Part shown: positions 16,628 through 23,618 of the stretch, piece after piece
How positions within the stretch are numbered: the first letter of the stretch is position 1
Layout: the number at the start of each line of letters is the position of its first letter
Assembly: GCF_014279835.1 (NCBI RefSeq)
Contig: NZ_CP047942.1
Location: 1,550,001-1,614,000, forward strand
Origin: Synechococcus sp. MVIR-18-1
Lineage (GTDB): Bacteria > Cyanobacteriota > Cyanobacteriia > PCC-6307 > Cyanobiaceae
Direction: 5' to 3'
DNA: 64,000 bases
Position numbers and translations under genes: made by a program
The notes under the pieces: model-generated
What the model was told of the DNA's origin: nothing
Database searches by the model: none
What the model saw: the letters and a program-made list of their open reading frames with translations, nothing else

Positions 16628-16903
16628 TCACCCCCCTTCCGCCGATTGCTGCTGGCTGTGATGGCGGTAGAGATCGCTATCTCCATCACTGTCGCTCTCG
16701 GCTTTCGCTTGGTAATGGGGACCGGGTCTTGGCTGGGGGGACTCCACTGCCAAGAGATCGTCATCCGAACTCACGCCCTTTTCTTCGCGCGCGATCGCAC
16801 GCTGATAAGCGGAACTGACGTCTGATAAACCGTCGTTACGAACAGATGTCATGGCCGCAAAAGCAGTGAGGCCATGATGGCAGTCCTGCAACTCGATGAC
16901 CAT
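16628..16903 (-). CDS. Hypothetical acidic, probably disordered protein
   Basis: This is a frame of 91 residues (ATG at 16903), or 74 if started at the ATG at 16852 (MTSVRNDGLSDVSSAYQRA), which looks the better start. The middle helix SSAYQRAIAREEKG is followed by an acidic, proline- and serine-rich tail. No family is recognised. It overlaps the nth start by one base in the divergent orientation if the longer form is used. It is probably real because both starts and composition are normal, but conservation is not visible from one sequence. Confidence 0.5.
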   Translation of the reverse strand: MVIELQDCHHGLTAFAAMTSVRNDGLSDVSSAYQRAIAREEKGVSSDDDLLAVESPQPRPGPHYQAKAESDSDGDSDLYRHHSQQQSAEGG

Positions 16904-17556
16904 TGCTCAAAAAAGAGCGTGCTTCCCACCTGCTCTGCCGCCTGGATGAGCACTATCCAGATCCACCGATCCCTCTGGATCACAGCGACCCTTTCAGCCT
17001 GCTGATCGCTGTGCTTCTCAGTGCACAGTGCACCGACAAAAAGGTCAATGAAGTGACTCCGGCCTTGTTTGCAGCTGGACCAACTCCAAGTGCCATGGCG
17101 GCCTTAACAGAAGCAGAGATTTACGAACACATCCGCCAGCTCGGGCTCGCCAAAACCAAGGCCCGCAATGTGCACAAACTCGCTCACCTATTGATCACAG
17201 TGCACGGAGGGAAAGTACCAAGCAGCTTTGAAGAGCTGGAGGCGCTGCCTGGCGTAGGTCACAAAACCGCCAGCGTGGTGATGGCCCAAGCTTTCGGAGT
17301 ACCGGCCTTCCCTGTGGACACGCATATTCATCGGTTAGCGCAGCGCTGGGGGCTTAGCAATGGAGACAGCGTTGAGCGAACCGAAAAGGATCTGAAATCC
17401 CTATTCCCCCCGAAGAGCTGGAACAAGCTTCACTTGCAAATCATCTTTTATGGACGTGAGCACTGCACTGCTCGTGGATGCGATGGAACCGTTTGCCCAA
17501 TGTGCCGCGAGCTGTACCCAAAACGAAGACAGCCGGTGATCTGGAGAAGGCCTTAG
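16903..17556 (+). CDS. nth: Endonuclease III, DNA base-excision repair glycosylase/lyase
   Basis: This is a 217-residue endonuclease III removing oxidised pyrimidines and cleaving the resulting abasic site. The helix-hairpin-helix LPGVGHKTASVV ends with the catalytic Lys121, and the catalytic Asp139 is in FPVDTHIHRLAQRWGL. The C-terminal cluster region has Cys188, 193, 198 and 201, a C-x4-C-x4-C-x2-C spacing that differs from the usual C-x6-C-x2-C-x5-C of the [4Fe-4S] loop. The start is TTG; no ATG in frame fits. Family-typical N-terminal sequence (KKERA, then LDEHYPDPP) follows directly. Confidence 0.92.
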   Translation: MLKKERASHLLCRLDEHYPDPPIPLDHSDPFSLLIAVLLSAQCTDKKVNEVTPALFAAGPTPSAMAALTEAEIYEHIRQLGLAKTKARNVHKLAHLLITVHGGKVPSSFEELEALPGVGHKTASVVMAQAFGVPAFPVDTHIHRLAQRWGLSNGDSVERTEKDLKSLFPPKSWNKLHLQIIFYGREHCTARGCDGTVCPMCRELYPKRRQPVIWRRP

Positions 17557-17614
17557 CCGCAAGACGCTCCAACGTCAAACCTCTGTTACAGTTCGTTTCA
17601 ATTGAAAGATCATC

Positions 17615-17851
17615 ATGGACCGCACTCCCGCTACCGACACCTGGTTCCAAAGCAAGGCAGCTCGCTCCATTCACGAAGATCAACTCAAGAAAGTTGAACT
17701 TTTTAATGGTCGTGCCGCGATGATCGGATTTGTGATCGGGGTGATTACCGAAGGTCTCACAGGTCAAGGAATCCTCCATCAAATCGGCCTCGGCCCCCTT
17801 GTTGATGGGTACACAGCTTGCAGCGCTCAGATGCTTCCCTTCTGTTTCTGA
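17615..17851 (+). CDS. hli: High-light-inducible (Hli/SCP) chlorophyll-binding protein
   Basis: This is a 78-residue single-helix member of the light-harvesting-like family. The Hli signature is ELFNGRAAMIGFVIGVITE at about residues 30-48, where Glu, Asn and Arg bind chlorophyll and pair two helices, followed by GLTGQGILHQIGLG. These thylakoid proteins protect photosystem II and help chlorophyll reuse under high light. The ATG at 17615 follows a short AT-rich leader. It is probably expressed on its own and induced by stress, as is typical of the family; no promoter element could be named with certainty. Confidence 0.92.
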   Translation: MDRTPATDTWFQSKAARSIHEDQLKKVELFNGRAAMIGFVIGVITEGLTGQGILHQIGLGPLVDGYTACSAQMLPFCF

Positions 17852-17913
17852 TCTGACTAGTCAATGCCTGTCAGCCCCCTGGCCTTAGGATTAAGGGCTG
17901 ACAGTGCAGGCCA

Positions 17914-18183
17914 ATGGCTCGAAAGCGGCGCAAACTCAGCAAAGACATGGAAGCCGAAATCAAAGCGGCCCATAAGAAAGTTGAGTTTATTTCTGCGTTA
18001 ATTCGAGACATCCGAGAAGAAGATATTCAAAACGAATACGCAGAAGCCTTTGCTCAAGTGCACGCTGCATGCACCCACCTCTCCCAGCTGTACGACGCTG
18101 AGGGCATCACTGAGGAAAGCGAAGGCACACTCGTTCTCTACAAAGGTCTTCTCAATCAATTTGAAGAAGATTACGAGCTCTAG
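17914..18183 (+). CDS. Conserved-looking small helical protein
   Basis: This is an 89-residue soluble protein that starts with a basic segment (MARKRRKLSKDMEAEIKAAHKK), followed by acidic helices and ending EEDYEL. It resembles unnamed small cyanobacterial proteins, but I do not recognise a family. The charge pattern suggests a helical bundle or a nucleic-acid-associated protein. It lies downstream of hli by about 60 bases and could be separate. Confidence 0.7.
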   Translation: MARKRRKLSKDMEAEIKAAHKKVEFISALIRDIREEDIQNEYAEAFAQVHAACTHLSQLYDAEGITEESEGTLVLYKGLLNQFEEDYEL

Positions 18184-18265
18184 GGAATTTTCAAGATCTG
18201 GACCTTATCCACTAATTTTTTTCTAAAAATCCGGTAAAACCGGAACGGTATTTAGAAATAGTTTG

Positions 18266-18775
18266 ATGCCAGACAAGAACGATCCGCGCTGGTTCACCCT
18301 GGCGATGGCTAGCCGCTGGCCGCTCGCAGTTGTGATTGCGGCGGGGTCAGTTGCCGTGGCTGCGACCCAAATACTCCGTCAACCAATCCCGATCGGACTG
18401 CCCCTCGGACAGCCGTTTCCAGTGCGTCTCGTTGGCGGCGTCATTGTTGATGAAATCAAGGAACCTGTAAGGGTGAAGAGTGAGGGTTCGATCGCCATAG
18501 AGGCCTCTGAAGCTCTCCCCGTGCAAGGCCAAGTTTCCGTCACCAAGCCCGTGTTGATTGAATCAAACCGATCACTTGACGTGCAAGGACAGGTTTCAGT
18601 CAACGAAGTGACAGCTCCCGTCAAAGTGCAAGGGTTGGATGAAGGTCCTGTTCTTGTCGGAACATCCGACGAAGATCAGTTGAACGTCGGTGGAGCGGTA
18701 GACGTCACCGAGATCGGCGGTCGGATCAATGTGCGCCTGCGTGATGCGGCTCAATCTGTTCTGCCAATTCCTTAA
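18266..18775 (+). CDS. Membrane-anchored beta-repeat protein
   Basis: This is a 169-residue protein with one N-terminal hydrophobic segment (WPLAVVIAAGSVAVAATQIL) followed by a beta-rich region of imperfect repeats. The unit VQGQVSV occurs twice with about 23 residues between starts, and further valine-rich units (PVKVQGLDEGPVLVG, LNVGGAVDV, RINVRL) follow. It is probably an extracytoplasmic, solenoid-like domain; no family is recognised. ATG at 18266 is chosen over the adjacent TTG. A six-base hairpin (TCCGGT/ACCGGA) lies about 20 bases upstream. The stop codon directly abuts the pfkB-type start (TAAATG), so the two are almost certainly one operon. Confidence 0.7.
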   Translation: MPDKNDPRWFTLAMASRWPLAVVIAAGSVAVAATQILRQPIPIGLPLGQPFPVRLVGGVIVDEIKEPVRVKSEGSIAIEASEALPVQGQVSVTKPVLIESNRSLDVQGQVSVNEVTAPVKVQGLDEGPVLVGTSDEDQLNVGGAVDVTEIGGRINVRLRDAAQSVLPIP

Positions 18776-19597
18776 ATGAGATCACTTCCAACTGATCTCA
18801 CTCTGGCTGTTGTCGGGCATCTCGAGTGGGTTACTTTTCTTGCCGTTAATGAGCTCCCTTCACCTGGGCAGATCAGCCGTGCCCATCGCTCCCTCGAAGA
18901 GCCAGCGGGTGCTGGCGCTGTCGTAGCTGTTCAATTGGCCAGGCTGACGGGCCAAAAAGTGGCCTTCTTTACAGCCCTTGGGAAGGATGAAATCGGCGCG
19001 CGGAGCGAAGCACGCCTGCATGAGTTAGGTGTCACACCCATCATTGCCTGGCGCGACCAACCCACCCGCCGCGGTATCAGCTTGGTTGATAGCAGCAGCG
19101 ATCGAGCGATCACGGTCATTGGGGAGCGACTGACACCAGTCGCTCATGATCCATTGCCGTGGGAGCATCTCGCCAATTGTGCCGGGGTGTTTGTCTCTGC
19201 AACCGATCCGCAAGGACTCAAGCTGGCGCGCGCAGCCAAAGTTTTAACGGCTTCGCCCCGGCTTCGACTACCCGTTCTTCAAGAGGCCGGAGTCAGTCTC
19301 GATGCCCTGATCGGCAGCAATCTTGATCCAGGCGAATGCATCGAAGAGGGTGCATTCACCCCAGCGCCAACCTTGAGGATCGCCACAGAAGGAGAGAGGG
19401 GAGGGGTCCTCATTCCAGGAGGACGATTTGAAGCCCAACCTCTGCCTGGCCCTCTTGCAGAAACCTATGGATGCGGCGACAGCTTTGCCGCTGGCGTGAC
19501 AGCCGGACTCGCTGCAGGATGGTCCACCACTGAAGCGATCAAGCTTGGGGCCCAGTGCGGAGCAACCTGTGCAACACACTTCGGTCCCTACGCCTAG
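18776..19597 (+). CDS. PfkB-family sugar/nucleoside kinase
   Basis: This is a 273-residue ribokinase-fold enzyme. The N-terminal G-x-G pattern is replaced by EEPAGAGAVVAVQLARL around residues 41-57, and the C-terminal signature ETYGCGDSFAAGVTAGLAAG supplies the catalytic Asp and anion hole. Related cyanobacterial proteins phosphorylate sugars, but the exact substrate cannot be read. The ATG follows the preceding stop directly, so translation is probably coupled to the beta-repeat gene. The protein is slightly shorter than typical PfkB members of about 300 residues. Confidence 0.87.
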   Translation: MRSLPTDLTLAVVGHLEWVTFLAVNELPSPGQISRAHRSLEEPAGAGAVVAVQLARLTGQKVAFFTALGKDEIGARSEARLHELGVTPIIAWRDQPTRRGISLVDSSSDRAITVIGERLTPVAHDPLPWEHLANCAGVFVSATDPQGLKLARAAKVLTASPRLRLPVLQEAGVSLDALIGSNLDPGECIEEGAFTPAPTLRIATEGERGGVLIPGGRFEAQPLPGPLAETYGCGDSFAAGVTAGLAAGWSTTEAIKLGAQCGATCATHFGPYA

Positions 19598-19689
19598 CGC
19601 CAAAGGAACTGCGCCCAAACGCTGTGGGCGGAAGTCTTGTCTATGCATAATCTCGAGGAGACAGGAACCAAGCAACACCACTGGCAATC

Positions 19690-19740
19690 AAAAGTATTGG
19701 GCTAATCAGATCGATCTCAAGATCCTGAATCAATACTTTT
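19690..19740. repeat. Perfect 10-base inverted repeat, possible terminator or small RNA
   Basis: AAAAGTATTG at 19690-19699 is perfectly mirrored by CAATACTTTT at 19731-19740, enclosing a 31-base loop that contains a second short repeat (GATCT/AGATC). It lies about 90 bases after the PfkB gene. The T run at the end of the right arm would suit a plus-strand terminator. The rest of the 19598-19870 gap holds nothing else I can name. Confidence 0.45.
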
Positions 19741-19870
19741 CCGCCTTAAAAAGGACCGCTTTGTTCGCAATTTCATGAAGACCTGGATCAAAGGGATAAA
19801 CCTCGATCGCTTTGATTTTCATTGAGCTGCAGTCATCAAATTGTTGAGGAAGAAAGGAAGGCACAAAAAA

Positions 19871-19892
19871 GCCCCCTCTGTGAGGAGGGGGC
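19871..19892 (-). terminator. Intrinsic terminator of psbA (D1:2)
   Basis: GCCCCCTC and GAGGGGGC form an eight-base G/C stem with a six-base loop. On the minus strand it is followed by a T run, giving a strong terminator about 40 bases after the psbA stop. Confidence 0.85.
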
Positions 19893-19898
19893 TTTCTA

Positions 19899-19915
19899 GT
19901 TCAGTTGATCTGAAC
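19899..19915 (-). repeat. Stem-loop in psbA 3' untranslated region, copy 1
   Basis: GTTCAG, five-base loop, CTGAAC, placed between the psbA stop codon and the terminator. The same stem-loop is present after the second psbA gene at 22346-22362. Confidence 0.6.
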
Positions 19916-19932
19916 TTTGAAGGGGTTCCAGA

Positions 19933-21012
19933 TCAACCGATTGCAGGTGCTTGAAGTGCCACAGGTGTGGACTCAGCAGCTGCCAGGTCGAGGGGGAAGT
20001 TATGAGCGTTGCGCTCGTGCATCACTTCCATACCAAGTCCAGCTCTGTTAAGAACGTCGGCCCAGGTGTTCAGGACGCGGCCCTGACCATCAAGGATTGA
20101 CTGGTTGAAGTTGAAGCCGTTCAAGTTGAAGGCCATGGTTGACACGCCAAGGGCGGTGAACCAGATGCCGACCACAGGCCAGGCTGCAAGGAAGAAGTGA
20201 AGGCTACGGCTGTTGTTGAACGAGGCGTATTGGAAGATCAGGCGACCGAAGTAGCCGTGAGCAGCCACGATGTTGTACGTCTCTTCTTCTTGGCCGAACT
20301 TATAGCCGTAGTTCTGGGACTCGGTCTCGGTTGTTTCACGAACCAAGGATGAGGTCACCAATGAACCGTGCATGGCGGAGAACAGTGAACCACCGAAGAC
20401 ACCAGCCACTCCAAGCATGTGGAAGGGGTGCATCAGGATGTTGTGCTCAGCCTGGAAGACCAACATGTAGTTGAAGGTTCCAGAGATGCCCAAAGGCATG
20501 GCGTCAGAGAAAGAACCCTGACCGAAGGGGTAGACCAGGAACACTGCAGATGCAGCAGCAACAGGTGCGCTGTATGCAACACAGATCCAAGGGCGCATGC
20601 CCAAGCGGTAGGAAAGTTCCCACTCACGTCCCATATAGGCGTAGATGCCGATCAGGAAGTGGAAGACAACCAGTTGGAAAGGACCGCCGTTGTAGAGCCA
20701 CTCGTCGAGTGAGGCAGCTTCCCAGATTGGGTAGAAGTGCAAGCCAATGGCGTTGCTGGAAGGAACAACAGCACCAGAGATGATGTTGTTGCCATACATC
20801 AGTGAACCTGCAACAGGCTCGCGGATGCCGTCGATATCAACCGGAGGAGCGGCGATAAAAGCAACGATGAAGCAAGTGGTAGCGGCAAGCAGTGTGGGGA
20901 TCATCAACACACCGAACCAACCGACATAAAGACGGTTGTTGGTGGAGGTGACCCACTCACAGAACTGCTGCCAGCCGTTAGCGCCGGAGCGCTGCTGGAT
21001 GGTGGTAGTCAT
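19933..21012 (-). CDS. psbA: Photosystem II reaction centre D1 protein, D1:2 (high-light) form
   Basis: D1 binds the reaction-centre pigments, QB and the Mn4CaO5 cluster in the thylakoid. The protein is 359 residues, starting [10 protein letters not shown] at 21012; the longer frame to 21072 is not part of D1. Residue 130 is Glu ([10 protein letters not shown]), which marks the D1:2 form associated in cyanobacteria with high light and faster charge separation. The C-terminus has [14 protein letters not shown] followed by a processed tail. Manganese ligands in this C-terminal region are intact. It is followed by a tandem stem-loop and terminator. Its 3' half is nearly identical in DNA to the second psbA at 22380, consistent with gene conversion. 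Confidence 0.97.
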   Translation of the reverse strand: MTTTIQQRSGANGWQQFCEWVTSTNNRLYVGWFGVLMIPTLLAATTCFIVAFIAAPPVDIDGIREPVAGSLMYGNNIISGAVVPSSNAIGLHFYPIWEAASLDEWLYNGGPFQLVVFHFLIGIYAYMGREWELSYRLGMRPWICVAYSAPVAAASAVFLVYPFGQGSFSDAMPLGISGTFNYMLVFQAEHNILMHPFHMLGVAGVFGGSLFSAMHGSLVTSSLVRETTETESQNYGYKFGQEEETYNIVAAHGYFGRLIFQYASFNNSRSLHFFLAAWPVVGIWFTALGVSTMAFNLNGFNFNQSILDGQGRVLNTWADVLNRAGLGMEVMHERNAHNFPLDLAAAESTPVALQAPAIG

Positions 21013-21197
21013 GAGAACGGATATAGATGCCTTAGGAGACGAGCTCAAGAGGCGAAGAAAGACTGGAATCACCCAGTGAACAAAATTTAATTGAGTTGTG
21101 TTGCTTTGTGTTGCCCCTGAGATTGCGGCTGGTCATCACGCCCATAAGCCCGGCTAATTAATGGCCTTCTTGCTGGTGTGCTCATACCGTTGGAACG

Positions 21198-22253
21198 ATG
21201 CAAACAAGTCGGCGTTACTTTCTGAGGCTGTTAGCAACCACGGCAGTAAGTCGGTGTTTGCTTCATGCCGTTCAAGCAGCGCCCAATCAAAAAACGTTTC
21301 ACTCAGTGGCAGCCTCAGAGCGGGGAGATCTTCGCCTGGCCTTGATCAGTGATCTCAACGGTCCTTACGGATCAACCCGCTACAGCCCAACCGTGACAGC
21401 AGGGATTGATCTGCTTTCTGAACTGAAACCAGATCTGGTGCTTTGCGCAGGGGACATGGTGGCCGGCCAGAAGATCAGCCTGACGGATTCTCAGCTTGAG
21501 GCGATGTGGAGCAGCTTCCAATCCACGATTCTCAATCCCCTCCTCCAGCAGGGGATTGGAATGATTCCAACGATGGGAAATCACGACGCATCCAGTCAAA
21601 CAAAGGCTTCTCAGTACGTTTTTGCAAGAGAGCGCCATCAGGCAGAAGCCTTTTGGGACCATCAGAAGAACCGGCTTGGGCTCAAGTTCATCGATGCGTC
21701 GCAGTACCCCTTTCAGTTCAGTGTTAAACAACCTGGCTTATTCGTGGTCGTAATTGATGCTTCATCCGCCACTGTTGATCAAGGTCAACGGCAGTGGCTG
21801 GAGCAAGCACTGGCATCAGAGTCCAGATCACCAGACGATTGCTGCATCGTGATGGGACATCTCCCACTCACCGCCATCAGTGTTGGCAGGGATCGTGCCG
21901 GCGAGTGCATCGAAGATGCTGTGAACATTATCGATTTGATGCGACGTCATCAGGTTGACCTCTATCTCTCAGGACATCACCACGCCTGGTATCCGGGCGA
22001 ACTCAAGAGACAGCGCATGCTCAGCCTTGGTGCCATGGGGAACGGACCTCGTCGGTTATTGGGGACGCAACGCACATCTGATCCGAGCCTCACAGTGCTT
22101 GATCTTTTTCAAACGACGAGGGTAGTTCGTGAAACCACATTCAGTTTGAAAACATTGGAGTCAATCAGCCTTGACTCCTTGCCAAAGCAGTTGAGCGCAA
22201 ATTCATTTCCAACCTTGAATCGGCGGGACACCAATTGGTCTTATGGCGCCTAA
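21198..22253 (+). CDS. Secreted calcineurin-like metallophosphoesterase
   Basis: This is a 351-residue phosphoesterase. The N-terminus TSRRYFLRLLATT has a twin-arginine motif followed by a hydrophobic stretch and AVQAA, so export by Tat is likely. Metal-binding motifs are SDLNG (Asp52), GDMVAG (Asp86), GNHD at about residue 136, MGHLP and GHHHAWYPG. The first motif has D-x-N instead of the usual D-x-H, as in some purple-acid-phosphatase-like enzymes. It may release phosphate from extracellular organic phosphates, but the substrate is unknown. It lies between the two psbA genes on the opposite strand. Confidence 0.88.
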   Translation: MQTSRRYFLRLLATTAVSRCLLHAVQAAPNQKTFHSVAASERGDLRLALISDLNGPYGSTRYSPTVTAGIDLLSELKPDLVLCAGDMVAGQKISLTDSQLEAMWSSFQSTILNPLLQQGIGMIPTMGNHDASSQTKASQYVFARERHQAEAFWDHQKNRLGLKFIDASQYPFQFSVKQPGLFVVVIDASSATVDQGQRQWLEQALASESRSPDDCCIVMGHLPLTAISVGRDRAGECIEDAVNIIDLMRRHQVDLYLSGHHHAWYPGELKRQRMLSLGAMGNGPRRLLGTQRTSDPSLTVLDLFQTTRVVRETTFSLKTLESISLDSLPKQLSANSFPTLNRRDTNWSYGA

Positions 22254-22313
22254 AAACGCTTCCTGAATTGAAGAAGTTAAGTCTTCTTGATGCTGTCATA
22301 AGCGCACAAAAAA

Positions 22314-22339
22314 GCCCCCTCCGTCAGGAGGGGGGGGGC
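22314..22339 (-). terminator. Intrinsic terminator of psbA (D1:1), with G-run expansion
   Basis: This is the counterpart of the terminator at 19871. The stem is CCCCCTCC with GGAGGGGG and a four-base loop, but the G run is nine bases rather than five, so four Gs are unpaired. On the minus strand a T run follows. It could also act on the convergent metallophosphoesterase transcript. Confidence 0.8.
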
Positions 22340-22345
22340 TTTCTA

Positions 22346-22362
22346 GTTCAGTTGATCTGAAC
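22346..22362 (-). repeat. Stem-loop in psbA 3' untranslated region, copy 2
   Basis: GTTCAG, TTGAT loop, CTGAAC, identical to the copy at 19899-19915 and in the same place relative to the psbA stop and terminator. Confidence 0.6.
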
Positions 22363-22379
22363 GTTTAAGGGGTTCCAGA

Positions 22380-23456
22380 TCAACCGATTGCAGGTGCTTG
22401 AAGTGCCACAGGTGTGGACTCAACAGTTGCCAGGTCGAGGGGGAAGTTATGAGCGTTGCGCTCGTGCATCACTTCCATGCCGAGACCGGCACGGTTCACC
22501 AAGTCAGCCCAGGTGTTCAGGACGCGGCCCTGACTATCAAGGATGGACTGGTTGAAGTTGAAGCCGTTCAAGTTGAAGGCCATGGTTGACACGCCCATGG
22601 ACGTAAACCAAATGCCCACAACGGGCCAGGCTCCCAACAAGAAATGAAGGCTACGGCTGTTGTTGAACGAGGCGTATTGGAAGATCAGGCGACCGAAGTA
22701 GCCGTGAGCAGCCACGATGTTGTACGTCTCTTCCTCTTGGCCGAACTTATAGCCGTAGTTGTGGGACTCGTTCTCGGTTGTTTCACGAACCAAGGATGAG
22801 GTCACCAGTGAGCCGTGCATGGCGGAGAACAGTGAACCACCGAAGACACCAGCCACTCCAAGCATGTGGAAGGGGTGCATCAGGATGTTGTGCTCAGCCT
22901 GGAAGACCAACATGAAGTTGAAGGTTCCAGAGATGCCCAAAGGCATGCCGTCAGAGAAAGAACCCTGACCGAAGGGGTACACCAGGAAAACAGCCATGGC
23001 TGCAGACAGCGGTGCGCTGTATGCAACACAGATCCAAGGGCGCATGCCCAAGCGGTAGGACAATTCCCACTGACGGCCCATGTAAGCCGAAATGCCGATC
23101 AGGAAGTGGAAGACAACCAGCTGATAGGTGCCGCCGTTGTAGAGCCACTCGTCGAGTGAGGCAGCATCCCAGATTGGGTAGAAGTGCAAGCCAATGGCGT
23201 TGCTGGAAGGAACAACAGCACCAGAAATGATGTTGTTGCCGTACAACAAAGAGCCAGCCACGGGCTCGCGGATGCCGTCGATATCAACCGGAGGAGCGGC
23301 GATAAAAGCGACGATGAAGCAAGTGGTAGCGGCAAGCAGACAAGGGATCATCAGCACACCGAACCAACCAACATAGATGCGGTTGTTGGTATCAGTGACC
23401 CACTGACAAAAGTTTTGCCAGCTGCTTAAGCGACCGCTGCGAACGGCAGTTGCCAT
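22380..23456 (-). CDS. psbA: Photosystem II reaction centre D1 protein, D1:1 (standard) form
   Basis: This is a 358-residue D1 starting [10 protein letters not shown]. The position equivalent to residue 130 is Gln ([10 protein letters not shown]), which identifies the D1:1 form expressed under moderate light in cyanobacteria. Other differences from the first copy cluster in the N-terminal 35 residues and around the second and third helices, while the last third is almost the same. The C-terminal extension after DLA is present for CtpA processing. SD and promoter cannot be fixed with confidence; the 130 bases upstream to the palindrome at 23589 should contain the promoter. Confidence 0.97.
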   Translation of the reverse strand: MATAVRSGRLSSWQNFCQWVTDTNNRIYVGWFGVLMIPCLLAATTCFIVAFIAAPPVDIDGIREPVAGSLLYGNNIISGAVVPSSNAIGLHFYPIWDAASLDEWLYNGGTYQLVVFHFLIGISAYMGRQWELSYRLGMRPWICVAYSAPLSAAMAVFLVYPFGQGSFSDGMPLGISGTFNFMLVFQAEHNILMHPFHMLGVAGVFGGSLFSAMHGSLVTSSLVRETTENESHNYGYKFGQEEETYNIVAAHGYFGRLIFQYASFNNSRSLHFLLGAWPVVGIWFTSMGVSTMAFNLNGFNFNQSILDSQGRVLNTWADLVNRAGLGMEVMHERNAHNFPLDLATVESTPVALQAPAIG

Positions 23457-23588
23457 GAGAAAAAATAAGAACGGGATCGATCAATCAATCCTCAAAAGAG
23501 GAGCCATGATCACAGTCAACATGATGAAAAGGGGTCCACAATTCAAGCAAAACCAACGGATCTCATTATCTCGACAACATTTTTCATG

Positions 23589-23617
23589 ACAACTTCATGA
23601 ATGATTCATGAAGTTGT
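23589..23617. repeat. Perfect 13-base palindrome between DUF697 gene and psbA
   Basis: ACAACTTCATGAA at 23589-23601 is perfectly mirrored by TTCATGAAGTTGT at 23605-23617 with a three-base spacer. It begins directly after the stop of the minus-strand DUF697 gene and lies upstream of the D1:1 psbA gene. It has no T run on either side, so it is either a T-less terminator, an RNA stability hairpin or a protein-binding site. Confidence 0.6.
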
Positions 23618-23618
23618 G

